37,571 bases of DNA from CAYOCE01 sp964402405 (GTDB lineage Bacteria; Pseudomonadota; Alphaproteobacteria; UBA7879). The notes under the pieces were generated by a model that was not told the DNA's origin, did not search any database, and was given only the letters and a program-made list of their open reading frames with translations. The first letter of the stretch is position 1. Each line of letters opens with the position of its first letter. Position numbers and translations under genes: made by a program. This document shows, piece after piece, positions 24,331 to 33,301 of the stretch. Location: positions 1 through 37,571 of the forward strand of contig CAYOCE010000009.1 in assembly GCA_964402405.1 (NCBI GenBank). Reading direction: 5' to 3'.

Positions 24331-27300
24331 TCATAACGAAGGATTCTCAAAGGGAATACCGTATTTTTGATCCTCAGATTGAACTCTATATCCCACAACT
24401 TTTAACTCAGTCTTCCATGAGGACAATTTAATGTTCAGCGTCTTTCTGTTTTCCTCTTTAAAAATATCAGATATATTCCTTCCATATTGATCATTTGTTT
24501 TATATTCTGCCGTGGTTGCTTCCTTATATACATATACTAAAAAGAGATACACATTACTCAAAAACTCCACATCATTTTTGGTCAACTTACTAAGGGAAAT
24601 CTGTGTTTTCAAATTTTTTAAAGTCTTTTCAAATTTCTCTATAAATCCAACGGGTAATAGTTTCTTATTGTTCTGTTCTGTAATCCAACTTTTGGGATTC
24701 ATTGCATTCATTAATGCAACCCATTCTCTTTCGCCTTTTTCTGTAATAACATCTCCTGGCACAAAATCTATAACAGGCTCTGGAACAACTTCTATGGGGG
24801 CAGAGGGTTGTACGGGCGCAACAGGAACAGAGTTCCATCCTTTTTTTATTCTAGTCTGAATATCCTCTAGGATTGTCCTTACTTGATTGACTCGCTTAAT
24901 CCAATTTTCTTCATCAAAGAAATTTTCAAAAGCGGGGATTGCCAAATAACTATCTAAGAGATCTAAATTTTTTAATATCTTTGATATCTGTTCTTTCTCT
25001 GGTTCATTTTTAGAGGCTTGAAGTTTATTTACCCCTGTTTCTAAAGATTTCAAATCATTCTCAAAAGATGTTTTTGTTTTATCAATTTTCTTATTTAAAA
25101 CAGCTTGAATGGTTTGAAGATCCCTATTCCATTGATCTTTCATTGACTGAGGGGCATCATTAAAATGATCTTTTTGCTTTTTTAAGGTTGCTAAAGAATC
25201 AAGCTGATCACTAGTGGCTTTAATTCCACCAATATCCTCATCTTCAGTATGATTGAGGAGAGTAACAATATCATGTGTTAATTTGTCCCAAAGAGGATTT
25301 TGGATAGGTGTTGAGGCAACTACTTTTACAGGCTGTGTCACCGAAGAAGATTTAGGTAGCTTTGATTTTACTTCTGTTAATTCGTCTTCTATAACTTCCA
25401 TCGTTATCTTCCAATCAGCAATCTCTGGTGCTGTGCTAAGTCCTGGAGATTTCAAGGAATCCTCTAGTTTACTTTTTCTTTGCTCAAGGGTGGAAATTTT
25501 TTCTGCAGTAATTTCTCCTGAAGATCCTTCATTAAGATCAACAGCATCTGAATACAAACTATTCAGATTTCTCTCGAAACTTACCCTGAACCGTATATCG
25601 TTTCCTTTTTTACTGTTTAACAAAGACCTAATGCTATCTAGCTCACTCCCTAAAAACTTAAATTGCGTTTTATTGGATTTAAATTCTGCATATGTATGGA
25701 GGCGACGATACAAATCCTCCAATTTTATAAAATCCCCAGCAACATTAGGACTTGATGTTTTTGCTGATTGAAGAAGGCTCGTCATATCCCTATTAAGGTC
25801 CTGGAGAGCTTGACTCTCTATAACTTTTCCATTTGGTTGCCCTTTAAATACCTCTATTCTTGCCCATAATCTCGTACTAGCTGTTATTAAATTAAGATGA
25901 ACTTCGTGCAGCATTAATTCCAAATGTATTTGTTTTTGAGAGGATATCTTAAGCGTTTTTAGACGATCTAATAACTTATTTTGTCGGGTTGTTAGCTGCT
26001 CTACATTTGTGAAATCAAGCGTCTTATTGTTGAGATCTGCTTCTGTTGCTGTGTCCTTGACCAAAGCTTTTACGTCGTCCTCAAATTGATCCACAGGAGA
26101 ACGGAATGTTTCTTCTGAAGTTTCTCCACTTCCAGAATCAGGAACAACCAAAGCCGCTGGAGTATTTGCTATTTTTACCTTCTGTTCACCCTTCTGGACT
26201 CCCCCCATGAACAGAGGGGCATCCCCCCCTTCTTGTGTCACTGTAGGTTGCCTTGGAATCTTTAAAGGGGATATTATGGTATTATTAGATTCCACCTTTT
26301 CATGGGTACTACTTACACCTGAGGCTCCCCCTCGTGTTCTTTTAACAACCATATTTTTAGGGCCTTCTATGGCTAATTGTAACCCTGGGGTTAGAGTAGT
26401 CTGAATAGCCGTCACAACGGTTTCCAAAGGAGTAACAACTGCCTCAATTTCTGGATCTTCTATAGTGACTTTAGCTGTTTTAGCTTGGATTTTTAATTCT
26501 TTTGCTTGGGCAATCCATTTTGGAAGCATTGAATGATATTCTCTAAAAAATAATTCCCGAGGATCACGAGATTGAATTTCAGGATGAAGTTTTAATTGCC
26601 CCATGCTGTGAATCAAAGAATCCGTTAAATCTTGGACATCTTTCTTTAATTTCTGAACGACCTGAGGGGCATTTTCGGGAACAATAACTTGCAACTGACC
26701 TTGTCTATTGAATAACTTCCGTATGGCTTTCAAGTTGAGAGAGCTATCAACTGCTTTTTTTCTAACAACCATCGTTACAGGCTGGGGCGGAATCGTTGGG
26801 GATATTTCCTCCATAGGTGCGGGGGCTATCGCCTCCATTACTTGTAAAAATGGACCTTCTATATCCACTGCTTCATCACTACCCTCTCCCGTTATAGGGG
26901 GAGATGTTGGCGTAGTAGAGGGGTTAATAGGTGGTCTTACAAGCATTGCCTGACCAGACTGAACCCCCTTTGATTGTCCTGATGCTCCCCCTGATTTTTT
27001 AACGGGGGCAGCAGGGATTGGTTCAGGAGTACTTTCTTCTTGCTGCACTTGCGGTACCAAAGATGGAAGGGAGGGGGGTGTTGGTATTATTTGTGATTCA
27101 GGTATGGGAGATTTAAGAGAAGATTCTTTTGTAGGTTCTGATACAGGCATAGAAGCTTTAGCAGCATGTTTTGGAACAGAAATGCCGATTAATTCCAATA
27201 AAGGAACGATGGTTGTTTCCCACAGCTGAGGGCTGATTTCTGTGCCCATTAGGTCTGCTTTTAAACTAAGCCTCGCTTGCAGCAAGTTAGTAAAATCCTT

Positions 27301-28185
27301 AACAACTTTCTCTCCAAATTGATCGTGTAATTTTCGCGTAATTTTGTCTTTATTTTTCTGGATGGAAAGCCAGCAATTAATGTTATAAGCGGGCTTTAGA
27401 AGAGACTTAATATCATCAAGGCCTCCATACCCACAGGTGAATCTATTGGAAGTTCTTGTTATGGTATATAGCTTAAAAATAGGGCTATTTAGAAGATTTC
27501 GGGATTTTATTTCTGCAATAGTATTATTTAAATCATGACCCAAATTCCCAGATCGTGCGACAAATAAGCGCCTCATGAGATTTTTTTCATCCTCTGTAAA
27601 TAGATTAAACAGATAAATATATTCGCGGTTTGAATTGGGTTGATTTGGATCCATTTGCTTCATGGCCGTCTTGATGCAGTTGGGGTTTGATCCAGTTGAT
27701 AGAGCAGCCCTTAAGGCCTTCTGTAGATTTTGAGCACAATTACTGGCACTGATGCTAATCCCAGAATTTAGGTCTGTGGATTGTTGAATTCTTGTCTGCA
27801 GATCATCAACCGCGTCCAAAAAGCTTTGACCCTCTATTGTTAAGGATGCTGGTGCTATTTTAGGGTTGTCCAATCGCATGGCGATCAGATTTATATAATC
27901 GCTTTTTAGTTCCTCATCCCACCGACTAACAATGCTGGCAAAATTTGGACTTACTTTTATTTCGTTTTTCAAGGATCGTTGGGTTACCTTTAGACAATTG
28001 GAATTTAAAGAATCCATCCCTAAAGCCTTCACCCCAATGGTTGGATCTTTTGCACAGTTAGAAGCATTAAGACTAAGAGCGGCAGAAAGCTTAGGAGATA
28101 TTTGCTTGATAAGATTTGCACCTTCAGTTGCGGAAATAAAAATAGAAATAAAAACCATAGAATAGACGAAATATTTTTTCACCAC
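24331..28185 (-). CDS. Large secreted protein with three C-X19-C repeats and a coiled-coil tail
   Basis: I do not recognise this 1284-residue protein. GTG start after a GGGGG stretch, then a signal peptide (KKYFVYSMVFISIFISATEG). The first 280 residues hold three units of about 100 residues, each with a cysteine pair exactly 19 apart and Asn before the second one: C44/C64, C150/C170, C251/C271. Units end with a helix like LIAMRLD or LLQARLS. There are no other cysteines. Residues about 330-470 and 640-720 are Pro/Ser/Gly-rich linkers (TPPSLPSLVPQ, KKSGGASGQSKG). The rest is highly charged and helical, probably coiled-coil, with a last proline-rich break near 1125. No anchor, autotransporter or LPXTG signal is seen. 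Periplasmic or exported; a host-interaction role is only a guess. Confidence 0.8.
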   Translation of the reverse strand: MVKKYFVYSMVFISIFISATEGANLIKQISPKLSAALSLNASNCAKDPTIGVKALGMDSLNSNCLKVTQRSLKNEIKVSPNFASIVSRWDEELKSDYINLIAMRLDNPKIAPASLTIEGQSFLDAVDDLQTRIQQSTDLNSGISISASNCAQNLQKALRAALSTGSNPNCIKTAMKQMDPNQPNSNREYIYLFNLFTEDEKNLMRRLFVARSGNLGHDLNNTIAEIKSRNLLNSPIFKLYTITRTSNRFTCGYGGLDDIKSLLKPAYNINCWLSIQKNKDKITRKLHDQFGEKVVKDFTNLLQARLSLKADLMGTEISPQLWETTIVPLLELIGISVPKHAAKASMPVSEPTKESSLKSPIPESQIIPTPPSLPSLVPQVQQEESTPEPIPAAPVKKSGGASGQSKGVQSGQAMLVRPPINPSTTPTSPPITGEGSDEAVDIEGPFLQVMEAIAPAPMEEISPTIPPQPVTMVVRKKAVDSSLNLKAIRKLFNRQGQLQVIVPENAPQVVQKLKKDVQDLTDSLIHSMGQLKLHPEIQSRDPRELFFREYHSMLPKWIAQAKELKIQAKTAKVTIEDPEIEAVVTPLETVVTAIQTTLTPGLQLAIEGPKNMVVKRTRGGASGVSSTHEKVESNNTIISPLKIPRQPTVTQEGGDAPLFMGGVQKGEQKVKIANTPAALVVPDSGSGETSEETFRSPVDQFEDDVKALVKDTATEADLNNKTLDFTNVEQLTTRQNKLLDRLKTLKISSQKQIHLELMLHEVHLNLITASTRLWARIEVFKGQPNGKVIESQALQDLNRDMTSLLQSAKTSSPNVAGDFIKLEDLYRRLHTYAEFKSNKTQFKFLGSELDSIRSLLNSKKGNDIRFRVSFERNLNSLYSDAVDLNEGSSGEITAEKISTLEQRKSKLEDSLKSPGLSTAPEIADWKITMEVIEDELTEVKSKLPKSSSVTQPVKVVASTPIQNPLWDKLTHDIVTLLNHTEDEDIGGIKATSDQLDSLATLKKQKDHFNDAPQSMKDQWNRDLQTIQAVLNKKIDKTKTSFENDLKSLETGVNKLQASKNEPEKEQISKILKNLDLLDSYLAIPAFENFFDEENWIKRVNQVRTILEDIQTRIKKGWNSVPVAPVQPSAPIEVVPEPVIDFVPGDVITEKGEREWVALMNAMNPKSWITEQNNKKLLPVGFIEKFEKTLKNLKTQISLSKLTKNDVEFLSNVYLFLVYVYKEATTAEYKTNDQYGRNISDIFKEENRKTLNIKLSSWKTELKVVGYRVQSEDQKYGIPFENPSL

Positions 28186-28244
28186 GCAACGCCCCCTGTT
28201 TTTTATATGTTATAGTTATATGGTAGTTTGTTTTAATTTAGATG

Positions 28245-28952
28245 TCAAAGAGCCCTATTAATAAAATCCAAATCTTGGGGAACCCCTAGGTGATACCATC
28301 CCCCTTCAAACAGGGTTCCATAAAGACGATCTGCTGCTTGTGCTTGATCATAGAGTTCTAACATGGAAAATTTTTGAATAGAGATCCCTTTAAAAATATC
28401 AGGGTTAACAATGGCGATGGGACCAAAGACATAAGGGGCACTATCTTGGGAAAGTCTACGTTTTAGAAGACCCTCCCCATCCATAAAATAATCCCCTTTT
28501 CCATGGTATCCAAAAGCCTTTTGAAGCGGCACAACCATTAACTCCAGATCCATCTTTTTAGGATCCCATTTATCTTCCAACATCTTCAGGGGATTCTGAA
28601 TGGAATCCTCCCAAAGCACATCCCCATTGATGGTGAAAAAAGGCTGATCCTCAAAATGATCCAGCGCCTTTAAAACCCCACCACCGCTTTCTAGAATTTC
28701 AGGTTCATGGGATAAAATGATTTGGGGATCATTTTTAAAATGGGCCTCCATTTGATCGGCTAGATAATGGGTATTAACAACAATCTTTTGAACCCCGTGG
28801 GATCTGAGGCGATCAATAATGTGATCAATCAAAGGCCTCCCCTTAATTTTAATCAATGGCTTTGGGATAGACTCTGTGATGGGCCGCATACGGGTTCCAA
28901 GTCCTGCAGCTAAAATCATTGCCCTTTTAATCATCGGGTTATTTTGGGCCAT
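28245..28952 (-). CDS. murU: N-acetylmuramate alpha-1-phosphate uridylyltransferase MurU
   Basis: The 235-residue nucleotidyltransferase has the pyrophosphorylase signature AMILAAGLGTRMRPITESIPKPLIKI and then GRPLIDHIIDRL. INGDVLWEDS carries the metal-binding aspartate. It makes UDP-MurNAc from MurNAc-1-phosphate, bypassing de novo synthesis and its fosfomycin-sensitive step. Assignment over other sugar-1-phosphate transferases rests on its place directly after amgK, the standard pair. It overlaps amgK by 14 bp from ATG 28952; an in-frame ATG at 28934 would avoid overlap. No clear ribosome site supports either choice. Confidence 0.9.
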   Translation of the reverse strand: MAQNNPMIKRAMILAAGLGTRMRPITESIPKPLIKIKGRPLIDHIIDRLRSHGVQKIVVNTHYLADQMEAHFKNDPQIILSHEPEILESGGGVLKALDHFEDQPFFTINGDVLWEDSIQNPLKMLEDKWDPKKMDLELMVVPLQKAFGYHGKGDYFMDGEGLLKRRLSQDSAPYVFGPIAIVNPDIFKGISIQKFSMLELYDQAQAADRLYGTLFEGGWYHLGVPQDLDFINRAL

Positions 28953-29955
28953 ATTTATGGAACCATTCTTTGACAGGCTTTAGAGCTACATGTTCAAGAT
29001 CTTTTTTCACCAGATCCCAAGTACGGGGAAGGAATTCCAAATATCTCTTTTTCCCCATATTGAAATAAAGCCGGGTGAACGTTCCTAAAATCCGGGTATT
29101 TCGCTGCGCCCCCAAAATGGCATACCCTGTTCTAAACTGAAAGGGATCAATATTTGGAAATGCCTTCAAATACCTATTGATCATATCTTCTTCAAGGCTT
29201 GGGGATACATCCCGTCGCACATCCTGTAATAAAGACACTAAATCATAGGGGGTTGGGCCAACCAGAGCATCTTGGAAATCCAGAAGTCCACATTTTTTAA
29301 TGCCTTCTTGATTTTCCAACCACATTAAATTATCCACATGAAAATCTTTTAAGATTAAGGATTGGGGGAGGGGCTCCAGCAATGAAAAGACTTGTTCCCA
29401 TGCTTTGATAAATTCACTCCGCATTTCTGCTGTTGGTTTTTGCTTGAAAATGATGGGGAGATACCAATCTATGAATAACAAAACTTCATTTATATATTTA
29501 TCAGAAGCATATCTTTCAAGATCTTCATTACCAGGTACATACCGCTGGTGAAGATCGATCAACACATCAACGGCTGTTTCATAAAGTGTGCGTTCATCCA
29601 TATTTTGAGACAAAGCACAGGTGAAGGTCATGTCCCCCATGTCCTCTAACAACAAAAAGCCATTGTCCAAATCTTGATCAAAAATTCGGGGAACACTATG
29701 TCCAAGATCTTGTAGGATTTTAGCAATACGAATGAATTTCTGGACACTTTCTACAGCCCCAGGATCATCCATTAAAACACGCTTGGTGCCTTCAAATTGA
29801 CTCAGGCGAAAATACTGCCTGGAAGAAGCATCATTGGCCAATATTTCTACCTTGGCCCCATACCACCCTGTAATCATTAAAAACTGCTGTAGAGCAGATT
29901 TACGTCTGCCTGTGGTTAGAGGTTTAGGTTTAGGTTTTTTAATCGCATTTGCCAT
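28939..29955 (-). CDS. amgK: N-acetylmuramate/N-acetylglucosamine kinase AmgK
   Basis: The 338-residue protein is in the aminoglycoside phosphotransferase fold. LLLEDMGDMTF is the hinge, LKDFHVDNLMWL the catalytic loop (HxD with the metal-binding Asn next), and LLDFQDALVGPTPYDLVSLL the DFG-like metal site. It phosphorylates MurNAc (and GlcNAc) at the anomeric position, supplying MurU in peptidoglycan recycling. The annotated N-terminus is rich in Lys/Pro/Arg and overlaps tsaE by 40 bp across a hexamer microsatellite. A start at Met27 (about 29877) would remove the overlap and match other family members, which lack the basic tail. The true start is open. Confidence 0.9.
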   Translation of the reverse strand: MANAIKKPKPKPLTTGRRKSALQQFLMITGWYGAKVEILANDASSRQYFRLSQFEGTKRVLMDDPGAVESVQKFIRIAKILQDLGHSVPRIFDQDLDNGFLLLEDMGDMTFTCALSQNMDERTLYETAVDVLIDLHQRYVPGNEDLERYASDKYINEVLLFIDWYLPIIFKQKPTAEMRSEFIKAWEQVFSLLEPLPQSLILKDFHVDNLMWLENQEGIKKCGLLDFQDALVGPTPYDLVSLLQDVRRDVSPSLEEDMINRYLKAFPNIDPFQFRTGYAILGAQRNTRILGTFTRLYFNMGKKRYLEFLPRTWDLVKKDLEHVALKPVKEWFHKYGPK

Positions 29956-30398
29956 TCATCATTTCCTTCTATTAATACATGTCGTTTATCATCTTGCAGC
30001 TCAAAAGTCATCTTAAGACAATTTCGCGGCAAATGAGATCCCATTTTTTCCGGCCATTCAATAAGAATAACGCCATTCAACAGGGCATCCTCTATCCCGA
30101 GTTCAAAAACCTCTTCAGGGTTTTTTAGACGATACAGATCAAAATGCCATATCTCAAAATTCTGGGATTCATAAGTTTGTACCAAGGTAAATGTAGGACT
30201 TGGAACATGTATTTCTGATCCCATCAGCCTTTGGATTAGAAACCGGGCAAAAGTAGTCTTACCAGCGCCCAAATCCCCCATGAGTGCCAATACATCGCCT
30301 TTTAACAAGGCCATGGAAAGACCTTCGGCCAATCTTTTAGTGTCTTCAATAGAACACAGTTGCACTGGACCAAAAAAACCGTTAGAAATCTCTGACAT
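29916..30398 (-). CDS. tsaE: tRNA threonylcarbamoyladenosine biosynthesis protein TsaE
   Basis: The 160-residue ATPase carries the Walker A GDLGAGKTT (41-49), PSPTFTLVQTYE, and the Walker-B-like HFDLYRL. IEWPEKM is the conserved C-terminal tract. TsaE works with TsaB, TsaC and TsaD to make the t6A modification at position 37 of ANN-decoding tRNAs; it is essential in most bacteria. The last residues LKNLNLNL come from a hexamer repeat and are atypical, so the C-terminus may vary. It is first in the tsaE-amgK-murU operon common in alphaproteobacteria. No clear ribosome site is seen before 30398. Confidence 0.95.
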   Translation of the reverse strand: MSEISNGFFGPVQLCSIEDTKRLAEGLSMALLKGDVLALMGDLGAGKTTFARFLIQRLMGSEIHVPSPTFTLVQTYESQNFEIWHFDLYRLKNPEEVFELGIEDALLNGVILIEWPEKMGSHLPRNCLKMTFELQDDKRHVLIEGNDEWQMRLKNLNLNL

Positions 30399-30456
30399 GC
30401 TTTTAATTTAGTCAGGTTAACACCGAAGAGCAATAGCTTTCTTAAAAGGAGAATCT

Positions 30457-31467
30457 ATGACCACCCATCAAACGGATGTTGCAATTATTGGCGCAGGGCC
30501 TGCGGGGCTCTTTGCTGTTTTTGAATGTGGCATGTTGGGTTTAAAATGTCATGTGGTTGATGCTTTGGACCAGACGGGGGGACAATGCCGGGCCCTGTAT
30601 CCTGAGAAACCCATTTATGATATTCCCGCACATCCCAATATCTTAGCAGGCGAATTAATTGACCATCTAGAAACCCAGGCATCTCCATTCAATCCCCAAT
30701 ATCATTTGGGCCAACAAGTGATGTCCCTAAAGCCAACATCTGATGATCTCTGGGAATTAATCACGAATCAAAATATCATGATCAAGGCGAAAGCTGTTAT
30801 TATTGCCGCAGGAGTCGGGGCCTTTGGGCCCAATAAACCCCCCCTTGAATCAATTGAGAATTTTGAAGGAAAAAGCGTTTTTTATTTCATCAAGGATAAA
30901 AAACAATTTCAAGGAAAACGCATTGTCATTGCAGGCGGTGGAGATTCAGCTCTGGATTGGGCTATCAATTTAGCACCTATTGCAGAACACATTATGTTGG
31001 TTCACCGTCGCCCTAAATTCCGGGCAGCCCCAGATAGCATCACAAAAATGGAAGAATTAGAGAAAGAAGGTCTCATCGAACTGATTGTTCCGTATCAATT
31101 AGATGGGTTAGATGGCAAAGAGGGGATGCTTAAAAGTGTGCGTGTGAAAACCATGGAAGGAGAAATGCGAAATCTAAAGGCGGATGCTTTGTTATCTTTT
31201 TTTGGACTTGCTATGAATCTAGGACCTATTGCGGAATGGGGTCTAAACCTAAACAAACAACATATCGAGGTAGATCCAGGAACCAGCGCCACTTCTACTA
31301 AAGGAATTTTTGCAATAGGGGATATTTCCACATATCCTCACAAGCTGAAGCTAATTCTAACCGGCTTTGCAGAGGCCGCACAGGCAGCCCACGCCATTCG
31401 ATCCTTTATATACCCTGATCAAGTATTTCATTTTGAATATTCTACAACCCAGGGGGTCCCAAAATAG
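30457..31467 (+). CDS. Ferredoxin/flavodoxin-NADP+ reductase, thioredoxin-reductase-like
   Basis: The 336-residue two-dinucleotide flavoprotein has the FAD-binding GAGPAG (12-17) and GGQCRALYPEKPIYDIP, typical of the TrxR-like FNR family (YumC type). The NADP-binding GGGDSA is at 160-165, with HRRPKFRA contacting the phosphate. It lacks the CxxC disulfide of thioredoxin reductase, so it passes electrons between NADPH and ferredoxin or flavodoxin. A C-terminal extension (FIYPDQVFHFEYSTTQG) carries the FAD-stacking aromatic. Ribosome site AAGGAG lies 8 bp before the ATG. It diverges from tsaE across 58 bp. Confidence 0.93.
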   Translation: MTTHQTDVAIIGAGPAGLFAVFECGMLGLKCHVVDALDQTGGQCRALYPEKPIYDIPAHPNILAGELIDHLETQASPFNPQYHLGQQVMSLKPTSDDLWELITNQNIMIKAKAVIIAAGVGAFGPNKPPLESIENFEGKSVFYFIKDKKQFQGKRIVIAGGGDSALDWAINLAPIAEHIMLVHRRPKFRAAPDSITKMEELEKEGLIELIVPYQLDGLDGKEGMLKSVRVKTMEGEMRNLKADALLSFFGLAMNLGPIAEWGLNLNKQHIEVDPGTSATSTKGIFAIGDISTYPHKLKLILTGFAEAAQAAHAIRSFIYPDQVFHFEYSTTQGVPK

Positions 31468-31567
31468 AAATGAATTCTTTTATAAAACAGTTGGAAATTT
31501 CTAAAATTTCAGATACCTTCGGTTTATATTTTTTGAGTTTTAAAAACCATCAACGGAGCTTCGCATC

Positions 31568-33130
31568 ATGAAAAGAGGCAAAATCCTAAATCGTTTCTTC
31601 GTAAGTTTTTTTGCAATATGTCTTGTTATCGTAGGACTATGGGGATGGAGCTTTTGGCAAGCAAAAGAAACCCTAAAATACTATGTTACTGTTTTTGAAA
31701 AATATGGATGCCAAGTGGAGTACGACGTTTTTATTAGCGGATTTCCTCTTCATATTAATCTGAGTGTACCAAATTTGGTAATTAAAGGGGATGGAAAATC
31801 TATTTTACACCTTTTAGAGCATTTGACGGGATCTTCTCTTTTAACAGAGGGTTTAAAAAAGATAGTTGATGAAAATACCCATATTATTTTAACAGCCAGT
31901 GATATTAAAACGAGGGCGTTCTTTCTGAAGCCGCTTGATCACAAAAGTTCAGCTCATGTGAAATTATCTATTTTCCAATCCAATAAAGAATTGATTAATT
32001 TTGATTTGGATGAGGTTCATATAGATTATCAAAATCTAGAAACAACCACTGTCTCCCCAAATAATTTGACCCTTAAAAATGTCACGCTTAACCTCCCTGG
32101 TACTGTGAATTTGTCTATGAAAATAGACGAGATTGATTATAAACAAAGCAAGTCTAGATGGAACTTGCGATATAAATTATATCGAGAATTAAATATTAAA
32201 AATATATATCTAAAAACAAATCCTGATCTAAAAGAAATAAATATAGATAATCTCAGAATAGATCACTCCATTACCTCAATTACGCCTAGTTGGTCTGACT
32301 TGCAAAAGACCTTTATACAAGAAATTATTTTATATAAAGATTTACTAAAAGAGCGTTGCACTATTTTTAGTCGCACGATGCCCCCTATTTCCCCTCTTCT
32401 TGAGAAGCTTGAAGAAAACAAGGTAGCGTCTCAAGGGTCCGTAAGCATCAATTTTATTGGAAGCGCTTTACGTATTGACCATACAGCACAGGTTTCTGAT
32501 GGCCAACCGCAGGCAACAATTACGCTAGATTTAACAAACCCTCAAAAAATATTAGATTATTTAGTAAAACTGGGACTTCTTCACGAGAAATATTCTTTAA
32601 CTCTTTTGACATTTATTGAGCTAGGAATGAAGAAAAATGAGGAGACCTATCAATTAAATGTGAACATGAAAGAAGGGGAGCTCTATAAAGATGGGGTTAA
32701 GTTTTTTGAATATCCAAAAAATATTTGGAATCAAATTCCCCTCTTGGATCCGATATGCGAACACATAGATGGAAAGCCTATTAACGTTTCAGCAGACTAT
32801 TTATTAAAAGAATATGAACATCTGGAATCATTAGGACGCCCAGGATCGCAGTTTGATTTGGGTCTTGCTTACTTTAAAGAAGGGCGTTTCAATGATGCCT
32901 TTAGTTGGTATCAAAAAGCAGCAAATCAAAAAAATCCTTATGCCCTCTATATGATTGGTTTCATGTATTATAGCGGTCAAGGTCGTAGTCGCGATGAAAA
33001 TAAAGCCCGAGACTATGTTATAGAAGCTATAAAATGTCATCTGGATCTAAAACACATGCGCCCCACCATGACATCAAAGGAATATCTAGAATTTTCCAAA
33101 AAAATTTCTGAATCCGTGAAGAAAGGTTAA
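31568..33130 (+). CDS. DUF2125-like membrane-anchored protein with C-terminal Sel1/TPR repeats
   Basis: The 520-residue protein starts with a membrane anchor (residues 9-32), then a beta-rich region with the DUF2125-like opening YDVFISGFPLHINLSVPNL. Known DUF2125 proteins are alphaproteobacterial envelope proteins of unknown function, usually about 340-500 residues. From about residue 420 two TPR/Sel1 repeats occur: SQFDLGLAYFKEGRFNDAF and ALYMIGFMYYSGQGRSRDENK, the second a clear Sel1 signature. I do not know of this fusion as standard in the family. GGAG precedes the ATG. It stands alone after the FNR gene and before a REP-like element. The DUF2125 link is moderate, the Sel1 call good. Confidence 0.65.
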   Translation: MKRGKILNRFFVSFFAICLVIVGLWGWSFWQAKETLKYYVTVFEKYGCQVEYDVFISGFPLHINLSVPNLVIKGDGKSILHLLEHLTGSSLLTEGLKKIVDENTHIILTASDIKTRAFFLKPLDHKSSAHVKLSIFQSNKELINFDLDEVHIDYQNLETTTVSPNNLTLKNVTLNLPGTVNLSMKIDEIDYKQSKSRWNLRYKLYRELNIKNIYLKTNPDLKEINIDNLRIDHSITSITPSWSDLQKTFIQEIILYKDLLKERCTIFSRTMPPISPLLEKLEENKVASQGSVSINFIGSALRIDHTAQVSDGQPQATITLDLTNPQKILDYLVKLGLLHEKYSLTLLTFIELGMKKNEETYQLNVNMKEGELYKDGVKFFEYPKNIWNQIPLLDPICEHIDGKPINVSADYLLKEYEHLESLGRPGSQFDLGLAYFKEGRFNDAFSWYQKAANQKNPYALYMIGFMYYSGQGRSRDENKARDYVIEAIKCHLDLKHMRPTMTSKEYLEFSKKISESVKKG

Positions 33131-33167
33131 CTACGAAGAGGTCATATCTTTTTATCCTCGGAGAACC

Positions 33168-33250
33168 ATCCTGACGAAAGCCGGGATCCATGGACCCCGA
33201 CTTCCCAGCTACGCCTTCGGCTATGCCGTGGCGAGTCGTCGGGGTGGTGG
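33168..33250. repeat. REP-like palindromic element, copy 2
   Basis: CCATCCTGACGAAAGCCGGG leads into GATCC, then a longer inverted repeat: ACCCCGAC (33194-33201) pairs with GTCGGGGT (33238-33245) and encloses a GC-rich part with GCCTTCGGC. Much more GC-rich than its surroundings. The framework is shared with 21341-21390. It occupies the 171-bp spacer before the MFS gene, where no gene is seen. Confidence 0.6.
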
Positions 33251-33301
33251 TCTTAACGGAAAATACTGTAATTTCATTTAAAAACAGCTTTAAATTTAAA
33301 A

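Noticed and set aside
25253..25771. 172-codon plus-strand frame inside the large secreted protein gene
   Set aside because: Antisense shadow of a well-supported 1284-residue gene with signal peptide and ordered repeats.
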